Below are positions 8,437-17,445 of a DNA stretch of 64,000 nt, piece after piece; the first letter of the stretch is position 1, and the number at the start of each line of letters is the position of its first letter. Source of the DNA: Chloroflexota bacterium (GTDB taxonomy: Bacteria; Chloroflexota; UBA11872; UBA12225); NCBI GenBank assembly GCA_030447525.1, contig JAUJOR010000005.1, positions 62,001 to 126,000 of the forward strand, read 5' to 3'. Made by a program: the position numbers and the translations under genes. The notes beneath the pieces are model-generated. The model was not told the DNA's origin. It ran no database searches and was given only the letters and a program-made list of their open reading frames with translations.

Positions 8437-8518
8437 TTATGCGTCGAGTTTTCTCGGCCTTACCCGCAGGAGCCCTCCCAAGGGCGTGTTTCGCCGGGGG
8501 TCACAACTCGACGCATAA
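8437..8518. repeat. 14-bp perfect inverted repeat upstream of the recombinase gene
   Basis: TTATGCGTCGAGTT at 8437-8450 is matched by AACTCGACGCATAA at 8505-8518, with 54 bp between. A shorter TTATGCGCA follows about 20 bp further on. The AT-rich arms stand out from the local GC content. The location directly in front of a tyrosine recombinase gene suggests arm-type or core recombinase sites, or an autoregulatory operator. Confidence 0.6.
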
Positions 8519-8586
8519 GGAGCATTCTGCGCCCTCATTATGCGCACAGTCAGGGCGAACGATCAAGAGGGCAGAACGAGGTTGCT

Positions 8587-8934
8587 CTAGATCGCGGCGA
8601 GGAGGACGAGAGCGCCGCGTACGGAGATGCGAACGGCGTCGTCCATGTTCTCGTCGGTCAACCTGACGCGGCAAATGATGGTGTCGCCGGTCGAACCCAC
8701 CCCCAGGGACACATGGAACTGCCCAAGCGGCCGCTCGGTCAACGTCGTCCCGCCTGGGTGGACGAACGCCCCGCTGAACGAGGACAGCACGGTGAAGAAC
8801 CCTGACCTCGGTGGTCGGGTGAAGCGTCTGGTTTGCTCTAAGGGCCGCCCAGGCAACAGGTTGTTCCTGCCTCCTGGCTCATTAAAGTCGAAGGAGAACG
8901 GGACGATGCCTATGACGGCGCTAATGGGGAACAC
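8587..8934 (-). CDS. hypothetical protein
   Basis: 115 residues with no recognised family. The second half (HVSLGVGSTGDTIICRVRLT, ending VRGALVLLAAI) alternates hydrophobic and polar residues like a beta-rich domain, and local codon use is less GC-biased than in most neighbours. The gene stands alone between the recombinase region and the small membrane protein at 9242. The start is uncertain. It could be a remnant of transferred DNA. Confidence 0.45.
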   Translation of the reverse strand: MFPISAVIGIVPFSFDFNEPGGRNNLLPGRPLEQTRRFTRPPRSGFFTVLSSFSGAFVHPGGTTLTERPLGQFHVSLGVGSTGDTIICRVRLTDENMDDAVRISVRGALVLLAAI

Positions 8935-9020
8935 CGCAGGCTCCTCAGATCACGAAAGCGAGGCAAGCGAGAACCTCGGGCGTCAGCGCAGTGCTGGTCG
9001 CCAGTTGCGACCGCTCCTGA

Positions 9021-9242
9021 TCAACGGAGCAGCCTCCCCAACAGGAATCCGAGACCGGCCGCCGCGAGGAGCGCCACGGCGGGATTGCGCTGCACAAGAC
9101 GCTCTAGCCCGTATCCGGATGATGTCTTCGGCGGTGGGAGCTCGAACTGGACGAGGTCGGGGTCATCCATCAGCACAAACTGCGCGGTGGGACTCGGCGT
9201 AGCCGCATCCTGAGCGGTCGCATCATTGGGTGGCGTGGACAT
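9021..9242 (-). CDS. small tail-anchored membrane protein
   Basis: 73 residues: a polar, Pro/Thr-rich N-terminal segment, then one C-terminal membrane helix NPAVALLAAAGLGFLLGRLL with the GxxxG/GR spacing seen in ElaB/DUF883-type inner-membrane anchors. ATG at 9242 follows a GGGGG stretch. The frame is open further upstream but has no plausible start with a ribosome site there. The function is unknown; proteins of this shape tether to the membrane or to ribosomes in other bacteria. Confidence 0.6.
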   Translation of the reverse strand: MSTPPNDATAQDAATPSPTAQFVLMDDPDLVQFELPPPKTSSGYGLERLVQRNPAVALLAAAGLGFLLGRLLR

Positions 9243-9655
9243 TGGGGCCCCCTGATCAGAGAACGAAATCGGAAGAGTGGCCGCTGCCCCGGCCAGTCCG
9301 TGCGCTTGGAGGATGGCGACCCGGGAGGGGCTTGTCAAGCCCCGACCTCCAGCACGGCCACCCCCGGCTCGACCGCTGCCACCGTCCCCTCTAGGGAAGC
9401 GATCACCTCCAGTGCTCCTCTTCAGAGAGACCCGCTTGATGATCACCTGCGCATCGGGCCTAGCGCCAGAGCGCGCGTTCAGGCAGGCTAGCTGGAGGAG
9501 CACGCAACCCGGACAACATAGGCGGGTGGGCCCGGCACCCGGCAAAACATAGCGCGGCCGCACACGGCCGCGCTCAAGGGAGACTCGGTGCTGCGCCCGA
9601 GCGCCAGGTTGAGCGTGATGTGCGACTACAATCGCCGAGAGGCGTACCACACAGT

Positions 9656-11299
9656 ATGGCCATTCCTGACTATCAGTCGTTGATGCTCCCGTTGATGCGC
9701 ATCGTGGCAGATGAGCGGGAGCATTCCATTGCCGAGGTCCTCGAGACCCTGGCCGCGCAGTTCGCATTGGACGACCACGAGCGGGCCCAGACGACTCCGA
9801 GTGGGCGACAGGCGCTCCTCTATAACCGCATGAACTGGGCTCGGACGTACCTCAAGCACGCCGGGCTCATCGAGAGCACCGGTCGCAGCCGGGTCCGTAT
9901 CACCCGGCTCGGGCAGGAAGCCTTAGCCGAGGCCCCTCCGCGTATTGACAACAAGTTCCTCCGACGGTTCCCGTCGTTTGTCGAGTTCCAGACGGCATCA
10001 CGGAAGCGAGACCACCAGGGCCGGGCTGATGAGCCGGTCAGCGAAGAACCGCTCGCGCCGCCGACCGGTCTCCCCACGCCGAGCAGCGGGCTGCCCACCC
10101 GTGCCGAACTCGAGGCTGCCGTGCTCACGGTGCTCGCCGGCTCATCAGACGGTATGGAGGCGGCGGCGATCCTGGATGCTGTCCCCGCGCAGTTCCCGGC
10201 ACTGACCCCCGCCGCGCTTGAGCAACGGACCCAGGATGGACGCAACCAGCAACTGCGGTATGACGCCATGTGGGCTCGGCAGTTCCTGGAATGGCGGGGA
10301 TTGATCCGGCCGGTCCGCTGGCGGTTCCACCAGATCACCGAACAAGGGGCCGCTCTCGTCGCCGGCGCCCGGCGTCCGGACGGATCGGTGGACGTCCAGG
10401 CGCTGGCCGGCATGTTCCCCGCGCCGCCGAGGAAGCCGCGCGACCTCGGTGATGACGAGGGTGACGGGCATATGGGGGCGGAGCAGTCCTCGTCGGCCCC
10501 GGGAGCAGCGGCTGAGGTCGGACCCGATCCGCCTCTCGACGCCCCGGCGAACGGTCCGACTCTGTCGTTTGTCGACGCGGCCGAGCGCATCCTCGCGGGC
10601 TTCGGCGGGGGAAAGTCGATGCACTACCGCGAGATCACCAAGCTGGCCTTGGAGACGGGCCTGGTGCGATCAGCGGGCTTGACGCCCGAGCAGACCCTCT
10701 ACGCGCAGGTGTTGAGTGCGATCGCGAAGGCTGAGCGTCGGGGTCAGACGCCTCGCTTCGTCAAGCACGGGCGCGGGCTGATCAGTCTGTCTCGCGTGGC
10801 TCCTCCCGGGCTGGCCCAGCAGATCGAGCAGCACAACCGAGAGGTCAGTCGTCAGTTGCACGAACGCCTGCTCGCGATGACGCCGGCACGCTTCGAGGTG
10901 CTGGTCAGTCAGCTCCTCGGCCAGCTCGGCTTCGAGAACATCGTCGTGACCGGCCGCAGCGGCGACGGTGGCATCGACGTCCGCGGCACCCTGGTGGTCG
11001 GCGAGGTCATCCGGACCCGCATGGCCGTGCAAGTCAAGCGGTGGCGGGCCAACAACGTCCAGGCCCCCACCGTGCAGCAGGTCCGCGGGAGCCTCGGCAC
11101 GCACGACCAGGGGCTCATCATCACCACCAGCGACTTTAGCGCCGGGGGCCGCACCGAAGCCCAGCGCCCGAACGCCGTGCCGGTGGCGCTCATGAACGGC
11201 GCCCAGTTGATCAGCTTACTGGTCGAGCACCAGATGGGGGTGCGGCGATCGCCGCACGACCTGATCGAGCTAGACGAGAGCGGCGAGGCCGACGGCTAG
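9656..11299 (+). CDS. mrr: Mrr-type restriction endonuclease with tandem winged-helix modules
   Basis: 547 residues. Two Mrr N-terminal winged-helix modules (about 1-95 and 145-235) are both present, each with the family's R...LLYNRMNWARTYLKHAGLI-like helix. A HARE-HTH-type module (about 300-385, MHYREITKLALETGL) follows, then the Mrr catalytic domain (about 400-520). The catalytic PD-(D/E)xK variant is visible as GDGGIDVRG with QVKRW, roughly residues 436-463. Such enzymes are usually stand-alone type IV systems that cut modified foreign DNA. No methyltransferase lies beside it, in keeping with that role. The extra DNA-reading modules may refine target choice. ATG at 9656 begins the first domain. 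Confidence 0.88.
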   Translation: MAIPDYQSLMLPLMRIVADEREHSIAEVLETLAAQFALDDHERAQTTPSGRQALLYNRMNWARTYLKHAGLIESTGRSRVRITRLGQEALAEAPPRIDNKFLRRFPSFVEFQTASRKRDHQGRADEPVSEEPLAPPTGLPTPSSGLPTRAELEAAVLTVLAGSSDGMEAAAILDAVPAQFPALTPAALEQRTQDGRNQQLRYDAMWARQFLEWRGLIRPVRWRFHQITEQGAALVAGARRPDGSVDVQALAGMFPAPPRKPRDLGDDEGDGHMGAEQSSSAPGAAAEVGPDPPLDAPANGPTLSFVDAAERILAGFGGGKSMHYREITKLALETGLVRSAGLTPEQTLYAQVLSAIAKAERRGQTPRFVKHGRGLISLSRVAPPGLAQQIEQHNREVSRQLHERLLAMTPARFEVLVSQLLGQLGFENIVVTGRSGDGGIDVRGTLVVGEVIRTRMAVQVKRWRANNVQAPTVQQVRGSLGTHDQGLIITTSDFSAGGRTEAQRPNAVPVALMNGAQLISLLVEHQMGVRRSPHDLIELDESGEADG

Positions 11300-11458
11300 G
11301 GCGTGTTCAACTACCCCGCGTCAGGCAGTGGCACGTCCGGAGTTGTCAGATCGCCGCGCAGTGGCAGCTGCTGGATCAGCGAAGGGCCTGTAATCATGCA
11401 GCCTGGTGCGAAACGGCGGCCGCGGCCGAGCCCTTGCAGGAGTGGCGCTTCGACGGAG

Positions 11459-11498
11459 GGCCCGGGACTCCCAATCGTGTCACCACCCGCAAAGTAGG
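11459..11498 (+). repeat. copy A of a 40-bp transposon-end repeat
   Basis: Starts GGCCC and ends CACCCGCAAAGTAGG. It aligns without gaps to copies at 23094, 42760 and (inverted) 45303. Shared cores are ATCGTG at positions 16-21 and GCAAAGTA near the inner end. It lies just beyond the 3' end of the DUF6624/resolvase module and points into it, so it is probably one end of a Tn3-type element carrying that resolvase. No matching inverted partner was found on the other side. Confidence 0.7.
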
Positions 11499-11514
11499 TA
11501 GGGGACCGGAGGCC

Positions 11515-12046
11515 TCAGCCTCGCTGGATGTTGGTGGGGTCCCCAGGACGGAGCGCCCGCAGCTCGGCGAGGGGGCGCACGTCCCACGCGAGGCGCTCGG
11601 CGTCGGTCGTGTCCGGATCGATCCCCCCAGAACTGATCGCCCCGGAACGGGTGCCATTGGGTCCCGTACCGCTGTGGCCGGCCCTGGTACATGAGCCAGC
11701 GGTCGTAGGCGGCGGCGGCCAGCCAGCGTGCCGGGCGGTGCCCCGCGGCCGCGGCCCGCCTCGCCAATTCGTGGGCGCGCCAGACGGAGCGGACGCTGTC
11801 CGCGTCGGCGTGCATCGCCCGGATCTCCCCATCCGGGCCGCGCTCCACGCTCAGCCTGGGGTTGGCATGCTGGAAGAGCATCGCCGCGTGGTAGGAGTCC
11901 TCTGGCACCTGGAGCGCGCCGGCCGCGATCAACTCCTCCAGCCGGAGCCGCCGCGCCCGGTCCCGCCGCTGCACGTCGGGATCCACCGGGCCCGCCCGGC
12001 GATCCGCCTGGTCCTGCTCGAAGAGGGCCCGGACTTCCGCATTCAT
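11515..12046 (-). pseudogene. DUF6624-like protein with one frameshift
   Basis: Begins MNAEVRALFEQDQADRRAG and shows the DUF6624 core: a basic helix ending in ELIAAGAL, then YHAAMLFQHA and RWLAAAAYDRWLMYQGRPQR-YGTQ. After GDQFWG the frame fails at a run of six G (plus-strand cccccc near 11623-11628). Removing one G restores GIDPDTTDAERLAWDVRPLA to the TGA at 11515. This single homopolymer change could be a sequencing error or a true mutation. The ATG overlaps the resolvase stop (ATGA), so it is co-translated as a passenger gene of that element. Confidence 0.75.
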
Positions 12047-12678
12047 GGTTGCTGGCTCCCCTGACGGCGCTGAGCACTCGAGGGGGCGGGCGGGCGCCCC
12101 GCCTCGCGGGGCCCCGCGAGCACGTGCCGGTAGATCGAGGCCCGACTCACCCCGAGCGTCTCGGCGATGGCCGCCACGGTGTGCTGGCGGGACTCGTACA
12201 GCTGCCGGGCGACGGCCGCCTTCTCCGGCGTCATCCGCGGCGGGCGTCCGCCGACGCGCCCGCGGGCCCGGGCGGCGGCTAGCCCGGCCCGGGTGCGCTC
12301 TCGGACCAGGTCGCGCTCGAACTCCGCCAGGGCGCCGAAGAGGTGGAACACCAGCCTGCCCCCCGGCGTGGTGGTGTCGAGCGCCTCCTGCAGGCTCTTG
12401 AAGCCCACCCCGCGGCGCTCCAGCTCGCCCACGACGTCGATCAGGTGGCGCAGGGAGCGCCCCAGGCGGTCGAGCTTCCACACCACCAGGGTGTCCCCCG
12501 GGCGGAGGTGGTCGAGGACCTTGGCCAGCTCCGGGCGGGTGTCCAGGGCGCCGCTCGCCCGCTCGACGAAGATCCGAGCGCAGCCGGCGGCCTGCAGGGC
12601 GTCCAGCTGGAGTTCGGGGTGCTGGTCGAGGGTGGAGACGCGGGCGTACCCGAGGGCATACCCGACACGCTGTCCCAT
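12043..12678 (-). CDS. serine recombinase (resolvase/invertase family)
   Basis: 211 residues. The catalytic domain begins GYARVSTLDQ with nucleophile S15, followed by LVVWKLDRLGRS and the long E-helix region. A C-terminal helix-turn-helix (HTVAAIAETLGVSRASIYRH) binds the recombination site. The size fits Tn3/Hin-type small resolvases. An end repeat of the kind that bounds the sigma-GNAT cassette lies 20 bp beyond the downstream gene. I infer that this was the resolvase of a Tn3-type transposon whose transposase is absent here. Confidence 0.92.
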   Translation of the reverse strand: MGQRVGYALGYARVSTLDQHPELQLDALQAAGCARIFVERASGALDTRPELAKVLDHLRPGDTLVVWKLDRLGRSLRHLIDVVGELERRGVGFKSLQEALDTTTPGGRLVFHLFGALAEFERDLVRERTRAGLAAARARGRVGGRPPRMTPEKAAVARQLYESRQHTVAAIAETLGVSRASIYRHVLAGPREAGRPPAPSSAQRRQGSQQP

Positions 12679-12892
12679 GGGGGCGGGAGTGTAGCAAAAA
12701 CGTCCGACAGGGCCTCCGGTGAGAAGTTGATTGCGGACACGGGTTGCGGACGCGCCGGCGGCCCCGCTGGCGACACCGCGGGGCAGTGTTGCAGAACCGA
12801 CCGTTTGCGGCCGCCGGGGCTCCCCGGGGGGCCAGCCGGCTTAACGGGTCTTTTCCGGCGGATGTGGCTAATACCCGTACCAGGTACGCTTG

Positions 12893-13177
12893 ATGCAGGA
12901 GGCCCAGGACCATCTGCGCGCGCTGCCGGCGCGGCAGCAGCGTTTGGTGCGGGACGCGATCCGAGCGAGCTTGGTGCAGCAACCGACGGTCACGACCCGC
13001 AACCGCTTCCCTATGGGGCCGAACCCGGTGGCGGGGTGGGAACTCCGGGTGCAGGCATTGCGGGTGTACTACGATGTGGAGGGGGACGAGGTGCTCGTGC
13101 GGGCCGTCGGCGTCAAGCGAGGCAACCGGGTCTTCCTCGGTGGCGAGGAGGCCGATCTCCGTGGCGAAGCGACGTAA
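12893..13177 (+). CDS. RelE-like toxin
   Basis: 94 residues. The pattern LPARQQRLVRDAIRASL, then NRFPMGPNPVAGWELRVQAL, RVYYDVEGDEVLVRAVGVKR and GNRVFLGGEEADL is the RelE/ParE beta-sheet fold. Toxins of this fold cut mRNA on ribosomes or block gyrase; the sequence does not say which. Its last 17 bp overlap the next gene, an antitoxin-type protein fused to a Nudix domain. Toxin-first order is known from HigBA and related loci. Confidence 0.78.
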   Translation: MQEAQDHLRALPARQQRLVRDAIRASLVQQPTVTTRNRFPMGPNPVAGWELRVQALRVYYDVEGDEVLVRAVGVKRGNRVFLGGEEADLRGEAT

Positions 13178-13865
13178 GCCGATGGTCATCGACGTGCCGA
13201 CTGAGGACCCGGATGCGACGGCGCGGCCGGACGCGGAGAGCCGCGCCGTCGCTGAACACCCCGAGTTCCGGGCGCTGATCGCCGGGAGCCGGCGCCGCTC
13301 GGCCGCCGGTGAGCGGGGACGGCCGGCCGAGGAGGTCTTCCGTGAGCTCGGGCTCACCGAGGACGGCGAAGCGAGCGGCGAGCCGGACACGGGGAACGGC
13401 CACCCGGCACCGGCGCGGCGGGGGCACGCGACTCCCACCGGCGCCACGCCGGCGTACCGCGTGAAGGCGGTAATCCGGCGCGACAATCGGTACCTCTTGG
13501 CGCAGCATAATAACCGCCGGCCGGAGTACCAGGGGAAGTGGACCTTCCTCGGCGGCCTGATCGACCCGGACGACGCATCGCCGTCGCAGGCGCTCATCCG
13601 TGAACTCCGGGAGGAGCTCCGAGTTGCTGGCCGAGTGACGGGGGAGGTCGGGCGCTTCTCGTATCGGGACAATCCCGGGCCGTGCCTGGTGCTGCTGGCC
13701 CAGTTCGAGGGAGAGCCACGCCCCAATGAGGAGATCCTCGCGCTACGGTGGTACACGCGTGTGGAGGTCGAAGCGCTCGGGCGCGCCGGGCTCCTGCAGA
13801 TGGGGCTGGAGCTCGAGGCCATTGCTCAGGCCGAGCGGCTGCTGGGCGCGCTCAACGCAGGCTGA
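13161..13865 (+). CDS. antitoxin-like domain fused to a Nudix hydrolase domain
   Basis: 234 residues from the GTG at 13161, with GAGGAG upstream. Residues about 30-75 carry the antitoxin pattern HPEFRALIAGSRRRSAAGER followed by EEVFRELGL, the usual tail of antitoxins paired with RelE-like toxins. After a Gly/Ala linker, residues about 100-225 form a Nudix fold: YRVKAVIRRDNRYLLAQHNN, WTFLGGLI, then the helix ALIRELREEL. The Nudix box keeps REL-x-EE, but the Glu expected 8 residues before the Arg is Ala, and the final Gly is replaced, so activity is uncertain. The gene overlaps the toxin by 17 bp. The Nudix part may sense or remove a nucleotide product; that is inference. Confidence 0.75.
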   Translation: MAKRRKPMVIDVPTEDPDATARPDAESRAVAEHPEFRALIAGSRRRSAAGERGRPAEEVFRELGLTEDGEASGEPDTGNGHPAPARRGHATPTGATPAYRVKAVIRRDNRYLLAQHNNRRPEYQGKWTFLGGLIDPDDASPSQALIRELREELRVAGRVTGEVGRFSYRDNPGPCLVLLAQFEGEPRPNEEILALRWYTRVEVEALGRAGLLQMGLELEAIAQAERLLGALNAG

Positions 13866-14084
13866 CGCCCCGTCTCACGCGCGCTCCGGCAGCATTAAAT
13901 CTCGACCGGAGCAGCGCCGCCGTCCCATCGATGTGTATTGAATCGCGGTTAAATCACTGGTCGGGCATGGGCCTATTCCCGCTGCATAACAAGTGCGACT
14001 ACGCAGCTTGAGGGACAAGCGTGGCGACTCGATCGGCGGCGTTCTGGTTCCGTGGTAGTGCGACTCGGGCACTGCTGCCTACAG

Positions 14085-15720
14085 GGTTATTCGCCTGCTG
14101 TCGATTGGCGGGAGCAGTTGGTCCAGGGTCTGTCTCACCACTGCAGCGCTTCTCGCTACTACCGGTGGGCTGGTCTTTATCACATTTGCGTTGCTCGGGC
14201 GCCCACCGATCAGCCTCCCCACCGTGACAGGTCTCTCGCTTCTGGCGTTGCTCGCGCTGGCGACTGGGGCGCTATTGAACTCGAGGCCCGTCTGCTTTCA
14301 CGCGTTTCTCGCGAGCCAGTGAGTCAACTGCGACCCCTGGCGCTCGGTGGCTACGCGCCAGGAGCGCTGGGTTGGCCAATGATCGGAGCGCTGTATGACC
14401 CCACGGTTCATCACTGGTTCGTGATGGTGGAGACCATCAAGCCAGCGATGATGCTGTTACTTCTGGTGCCGATCGCTGCCCTGAAGATCGGGATCGCTGT
14501 GGTCGCATTACGAGATGAGTTGCTGGCACTGCTCTGGCGCTGTCGGTACGCGACACTGGCTCTTATCTATGGCGCCGCCGCACTGGGTAAAGCAGAGCAT
14601 GTGGCACATCGACCTTCCAGCATGGTTTGCGCCCGCGCAAAGCTCGTGCTTGCCGGCCGTGCCCTGGAGATTTACAGCGTGCGCGCGGACGTTATGGGAA
14701 CTCCAGCGCCGCTGGAGCATGGCCCGCTGACCATTCTTCTCTACGCCCCGCTCGTAGCGCTGGCAGAAGTGCTGAGGGCCACAGACTTCATGCGCGCAGG
14801 GGCGCTTGTCCCACTGCTTGGCGTACTGATCATTGACACTATCATGACGTATCAGGTCACGCATGCTATCCGAGACCTGCAACCACGCACCAGCGAGCAG
14901 CGCCTCTTCGGAGTAGCGGCACTAATCCTCTTCTCGCCACTGCTCTGGTTCTCCTCCGTCTGGCTGGTCCATCTGGAAAGCCTCAACGCATTACTCGTCA
15001 TCGCCGCCGTGCGTCTTCTGACGCGCCGTCGAGGCATGCTGGCCGGGCTGTGCCTTGGCGACTATGCTGCTCAAGCACAGCGCGGCTCTGGCTGCTGGTC
15101 CGCTCCTCGTAGCACTCTTCCTGGCAGGCCACCGCCGGATCGCAGTCACCGCAGGAACGGCATCCGCGCTTGTTGTCATGTGCGGGCTTGCACCGTTTGC
15201 GATCGCAGCGCCGGGAGACTTCGTCTACAACTTCTTCGAGTACGATGTGGTGAAGCCAATCTATGGCTTGACCATCTGGAAGGCCGCCTACGACTCAGGC
15301 ATCGAACCGCTCATCATGCGTTTCGACAGCATCGTCATCGGACTGATGGCGCTAGGCAGCGCAGCAGGGGTCACACTCATGGTGCGCCACAGCGTGTCGG
15401 TGGCGTTCCTTGCGTGGCTGGCCATTATTCTGGGCCAGTTCTGCTGGTTGGGGCTGGCAACATGGCAGTATCCACACTATTTCGTTCTCGCATTTGTTGC
15501 TCTGGTCATTTGGGAGAGCGCACGCGCGCCACCGGATGGCCGGTACTGTCGCTGCTTCTCCTCTTCATTCCATACAACCTCCAGGCGCACTTTCCGATGA
15601 ACGTCGGCAAAGCCGGCGGCGCGCACATCGTCCTGCGTGCAGTTGCCCAGTGCGTCTTCCTGTATGGCTGCGCCGTGGCCGTGTGGGTACTTGCGCTTGG
15701 TTCAAGGGTGCCCAAGTATC
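14085..15720 (+). pseudogene. multi-pass membrane protein (glycosyltransferase-like), several frameshifts
   Basis: Hydrophobic segments follow one another but switch reading frame. LLATTGGLVFITFALLGRPP lies in one frame (about 14135-14320), AMMLLLLVPIAALKIGIAVV and LFGVAALILFSPLLWFSSVW in a second, ALAAGPLLVALFLAGHRRIA and CGLAPFAIAAPGDFVYNFFE in a third (15055-15530), and LSLLLLFIPYNLQAHFPMNV back in the second. The order resembles a polytopic GT87/GT39-type sugar transferase. At least three indels break it, so no full protein can be made. Local GC is lower than around it, in keeping with imported, decaying DNA. Confidence 0.6.
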
Positions 15721-15851
15721 CGGTCACGGCACGGCACCGGATGAGGCGGGCTACGCGGTGCCCGTGGGCAGGAGTGCGGGGATTGTCAACTTGACCGAAC
15801 TGGCAGAGGCGAGTGGCCGTCGAGGGCGTGGCAATATGGATGCTTGCGTGC

Positions 15852-16556
15852 TCAGGCCGCGTCTTGCAGCCCCGTGACCGCACGCCAGGTCTTGAAGCGG
15901 GTCTGCAGCAGCTGCTGGTACTCGGGAGCGGGGAGGAGGTGGCGCCGGGGGCGGAAGTGGGCAGAGATGGGACCGAGGGGACGCAGGCACTGCTGCGCGT
16001 GCTCCGGCGACTTGAAGCGCTGGAGCACGCGCTCTCGTCGGCGGGTGGGGCGGTGGGAGTTCTCGGCCCAGTTGTTGAGGCCCTTGTGCCGCCGGTGCTC
16101 CACGCCGGGGAGCACGGGCCGGAGGGCGGGCGGGTAGCTGGCGAGTTTGTCCGTGATCACCACCCGCGGCTGGTCCCCACACCCGTCCACGACGCGTCGC
16201 AGCAACGCCTCGGCTGCCTCCTGGTTGCGGCGCGGCTGGACCAGGATGTCGAGGACCAGGCCCTCCTGGTCCACCGCCCGCCACAGCCAGTGCTTGCGCC
16301 CGTTGATCGTGAGTTGGACTTCATCTGAATGCCACTTGTCGCCCGGTCTGGGGCGCCGCCGGCGCAGCCCGTCGGCGAAGGTCGAGCCGAACTTCCGGCA
16401 CCACTGGCGGATCGTCTCGTAGCTCACGACGATCCCGCGCTCGGCCAGCAGTTCCTCCACATCCCGAGAGCTGGTGCGAAAATGGACCATTCTCACCCGG
16501 GATGGTGACGGCGAGCCGTCGGTACGACTCAAGAGGAACCGGGAGTACAGCCACAC
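15852..16556 (-). CDS. IS6-family transposase, probably degenerate at the N-terminus
   Basis: DDE transposase of the IS6/IS26 group: DVEELLAERGIVVSYETIRQ, DKWHSDEVQLTINGRKHWLW, VVITDKLASY and the GLNNWAENSHRPTRRRER segment with the catalytic Glu. Similarity continues upstream of the GTG at 16556 in the same frame (YKRHRFPGEIISHAVW, to about 16601), but no start codon is present there. About 20 residues (RTDGSPSPSRVRMVHF and flanks) are inserted between the N-terminal helix and the DVEELL motif relative to usual members. Terminal repeats are not clear. It is probably inactive. Confidence 0.8.
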   Translation of the reverse strand: MWLYSRFLLSRTDGSPSPSRVRMVHFRTSSRDVEELLAERGIVVSYETIRQWCRKFGSTFADGLRRRRPRPGDKWHSDEVQLTINGRKHWLWRAVDQEGLVLDILVQPRRNQEAAEALLRRVVDGCGDQPRVVITDKLASYPPALRPVLPGVEHRRHKGLNNWAENSHRPTRRRERVLQRFKSPEHAQQCLRPLGPISAHFRPRRHLLPAPEYQQLLQTRFKTWRAVTGLQDAA

Positions 16557-16614
16557 GGCGTGGCTGATGATCTCGCCAGGGAACCGGTGACGCTTGTAGA
16601 GCGATGAGGGATAT

Positions 16615-16772
16615 AGCCGAGATACGTGTAATTTTGAGCATTAGCGAGGTTGCTCTATCTGGGAGGGACTGGCTCCAGTACGTGTCCTTGGAGCCTCGTG
16701 AGAGGAAGTGCCTCCCAGATTGGGACGGATGCCTGAGGGCGCCTATTGCCTAGAAATGCACGTATCTCGGCT
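16615..16772. repeat. 14-bp perfect inverted repeat flanking a 130-bp spacer
   Basis: AGCCGAGATACGTG (16615-16628) and CACGTATCTCGGCT (16759-16772) are exact reverse complements. The left arm lies at the 5' edge of the IS6 transposase region. The spacer has no credible ORF. The repeat may be a miniature inverted-repeat remnant or a duplicated IS end. Confidence 0.45.
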
Positions 16773-16849
16773 GCACCCGGGATCAGACCGGCGAAAATAG
16801 TCAAGCTAGTCTATTTGTCCCTAGAGTATGCCACGGCGTGCTCCGGCGC

Positions 16850-17330
16850 TGTGCTCATGCGTGGTCCCGGCCTGGCCCGAACCTCAACGGCCACGCTTGT
16901 CTCCCTACAGCAGCACGTGGAGCCGCGTGGTGAAGTGGTACCCCCGACTCGCGGCGGTCGTCCACCGGCCGGAGCGAGCGTTCGTGGAGCGCGCCGAGGT
17001 CGCGGCCTTCGAGCATCAAGAGCACGCGCTCGGCCGGCATGCCATAGCGTGCCTACGAGCCGGCGCACCTGGGCGTGCGCACCGGCGGGGGCACGGTCTC
17101 GTCGTTGCTGATGCGCGCGTCCAACAGCACCCCGGACGCCGCGTGCAGCCCGTCCGCCGCCGTGCTCAGGCGCAGGGCGCACTCGGCCCGTTGGGCTCGC
17201 TGAGCAGCACCATACTCGGGAACTCGTCACCCCGCAGGATCACGACCTTTGCGCCCGGACCAGAGAGCGCTTGGCCGACGGCGAGGATCTCGGCGCGCTT
17301 GGGCGCATGACGGGGGTCGCTAAGCGACAC
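16850..17330 (-). pseudogene. possible remnant of an unknown gene
   Basis: On the minus strand a reading frame starts at 17330 (MVSLSDPRHAPKRAEILAVG, GAKVVILRGDEFPSMVLLSE) and stops after 52 codons. A different frame then gives TAADGLHAASGVLLDARISN, and another gives MPAERVLLMLEGRDLGALHE. These pieces read like one protein broken by frameshifts. No family is recognised. The alternative, chance open frames in GC-rich DNA, cannot be excluded. Confidence 0.25.
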
Positions 17331-17405
17331 CATGCGCCGGGGGCAGCCGTCCCCCCGCGGCGCCGCTCAGCGGCCGCTCACCCGGGGTGCCTGTGTAGGC
17401 GGCAC

Positions 17406-17440
17406 GCTGCCCCGGCGCCCGTGCCGGGCGCCGGGGCAGC
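17406..17440 (-). terminator. strong 15-bp hairpin, possible terminator of the sigma operon
   Basis: GCTGCCCCGGCGCCC and its exact complement are separated by a 5-base loop (GTGCC). It lies just downstream of the leftward sigma-factor operon, which ends at 17446. No T-tract follows on the minus strand, so it is not a standard intrinsic terminator. It could still protect the 3' end of the transcript. Confidence 0.45.
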
Positions 17441-17445
17441 GGTGA

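Noticed and set aside
11480..13822. A 780-codon minus-strand open frame across the resolvase region
   Set aside because: It passes antisense through the resolvase, the RelE-like toxin and the Nudix fusion. Only its last part coincides with the DUF6624 gene. Long open frames on both strands are expected at this GC content.
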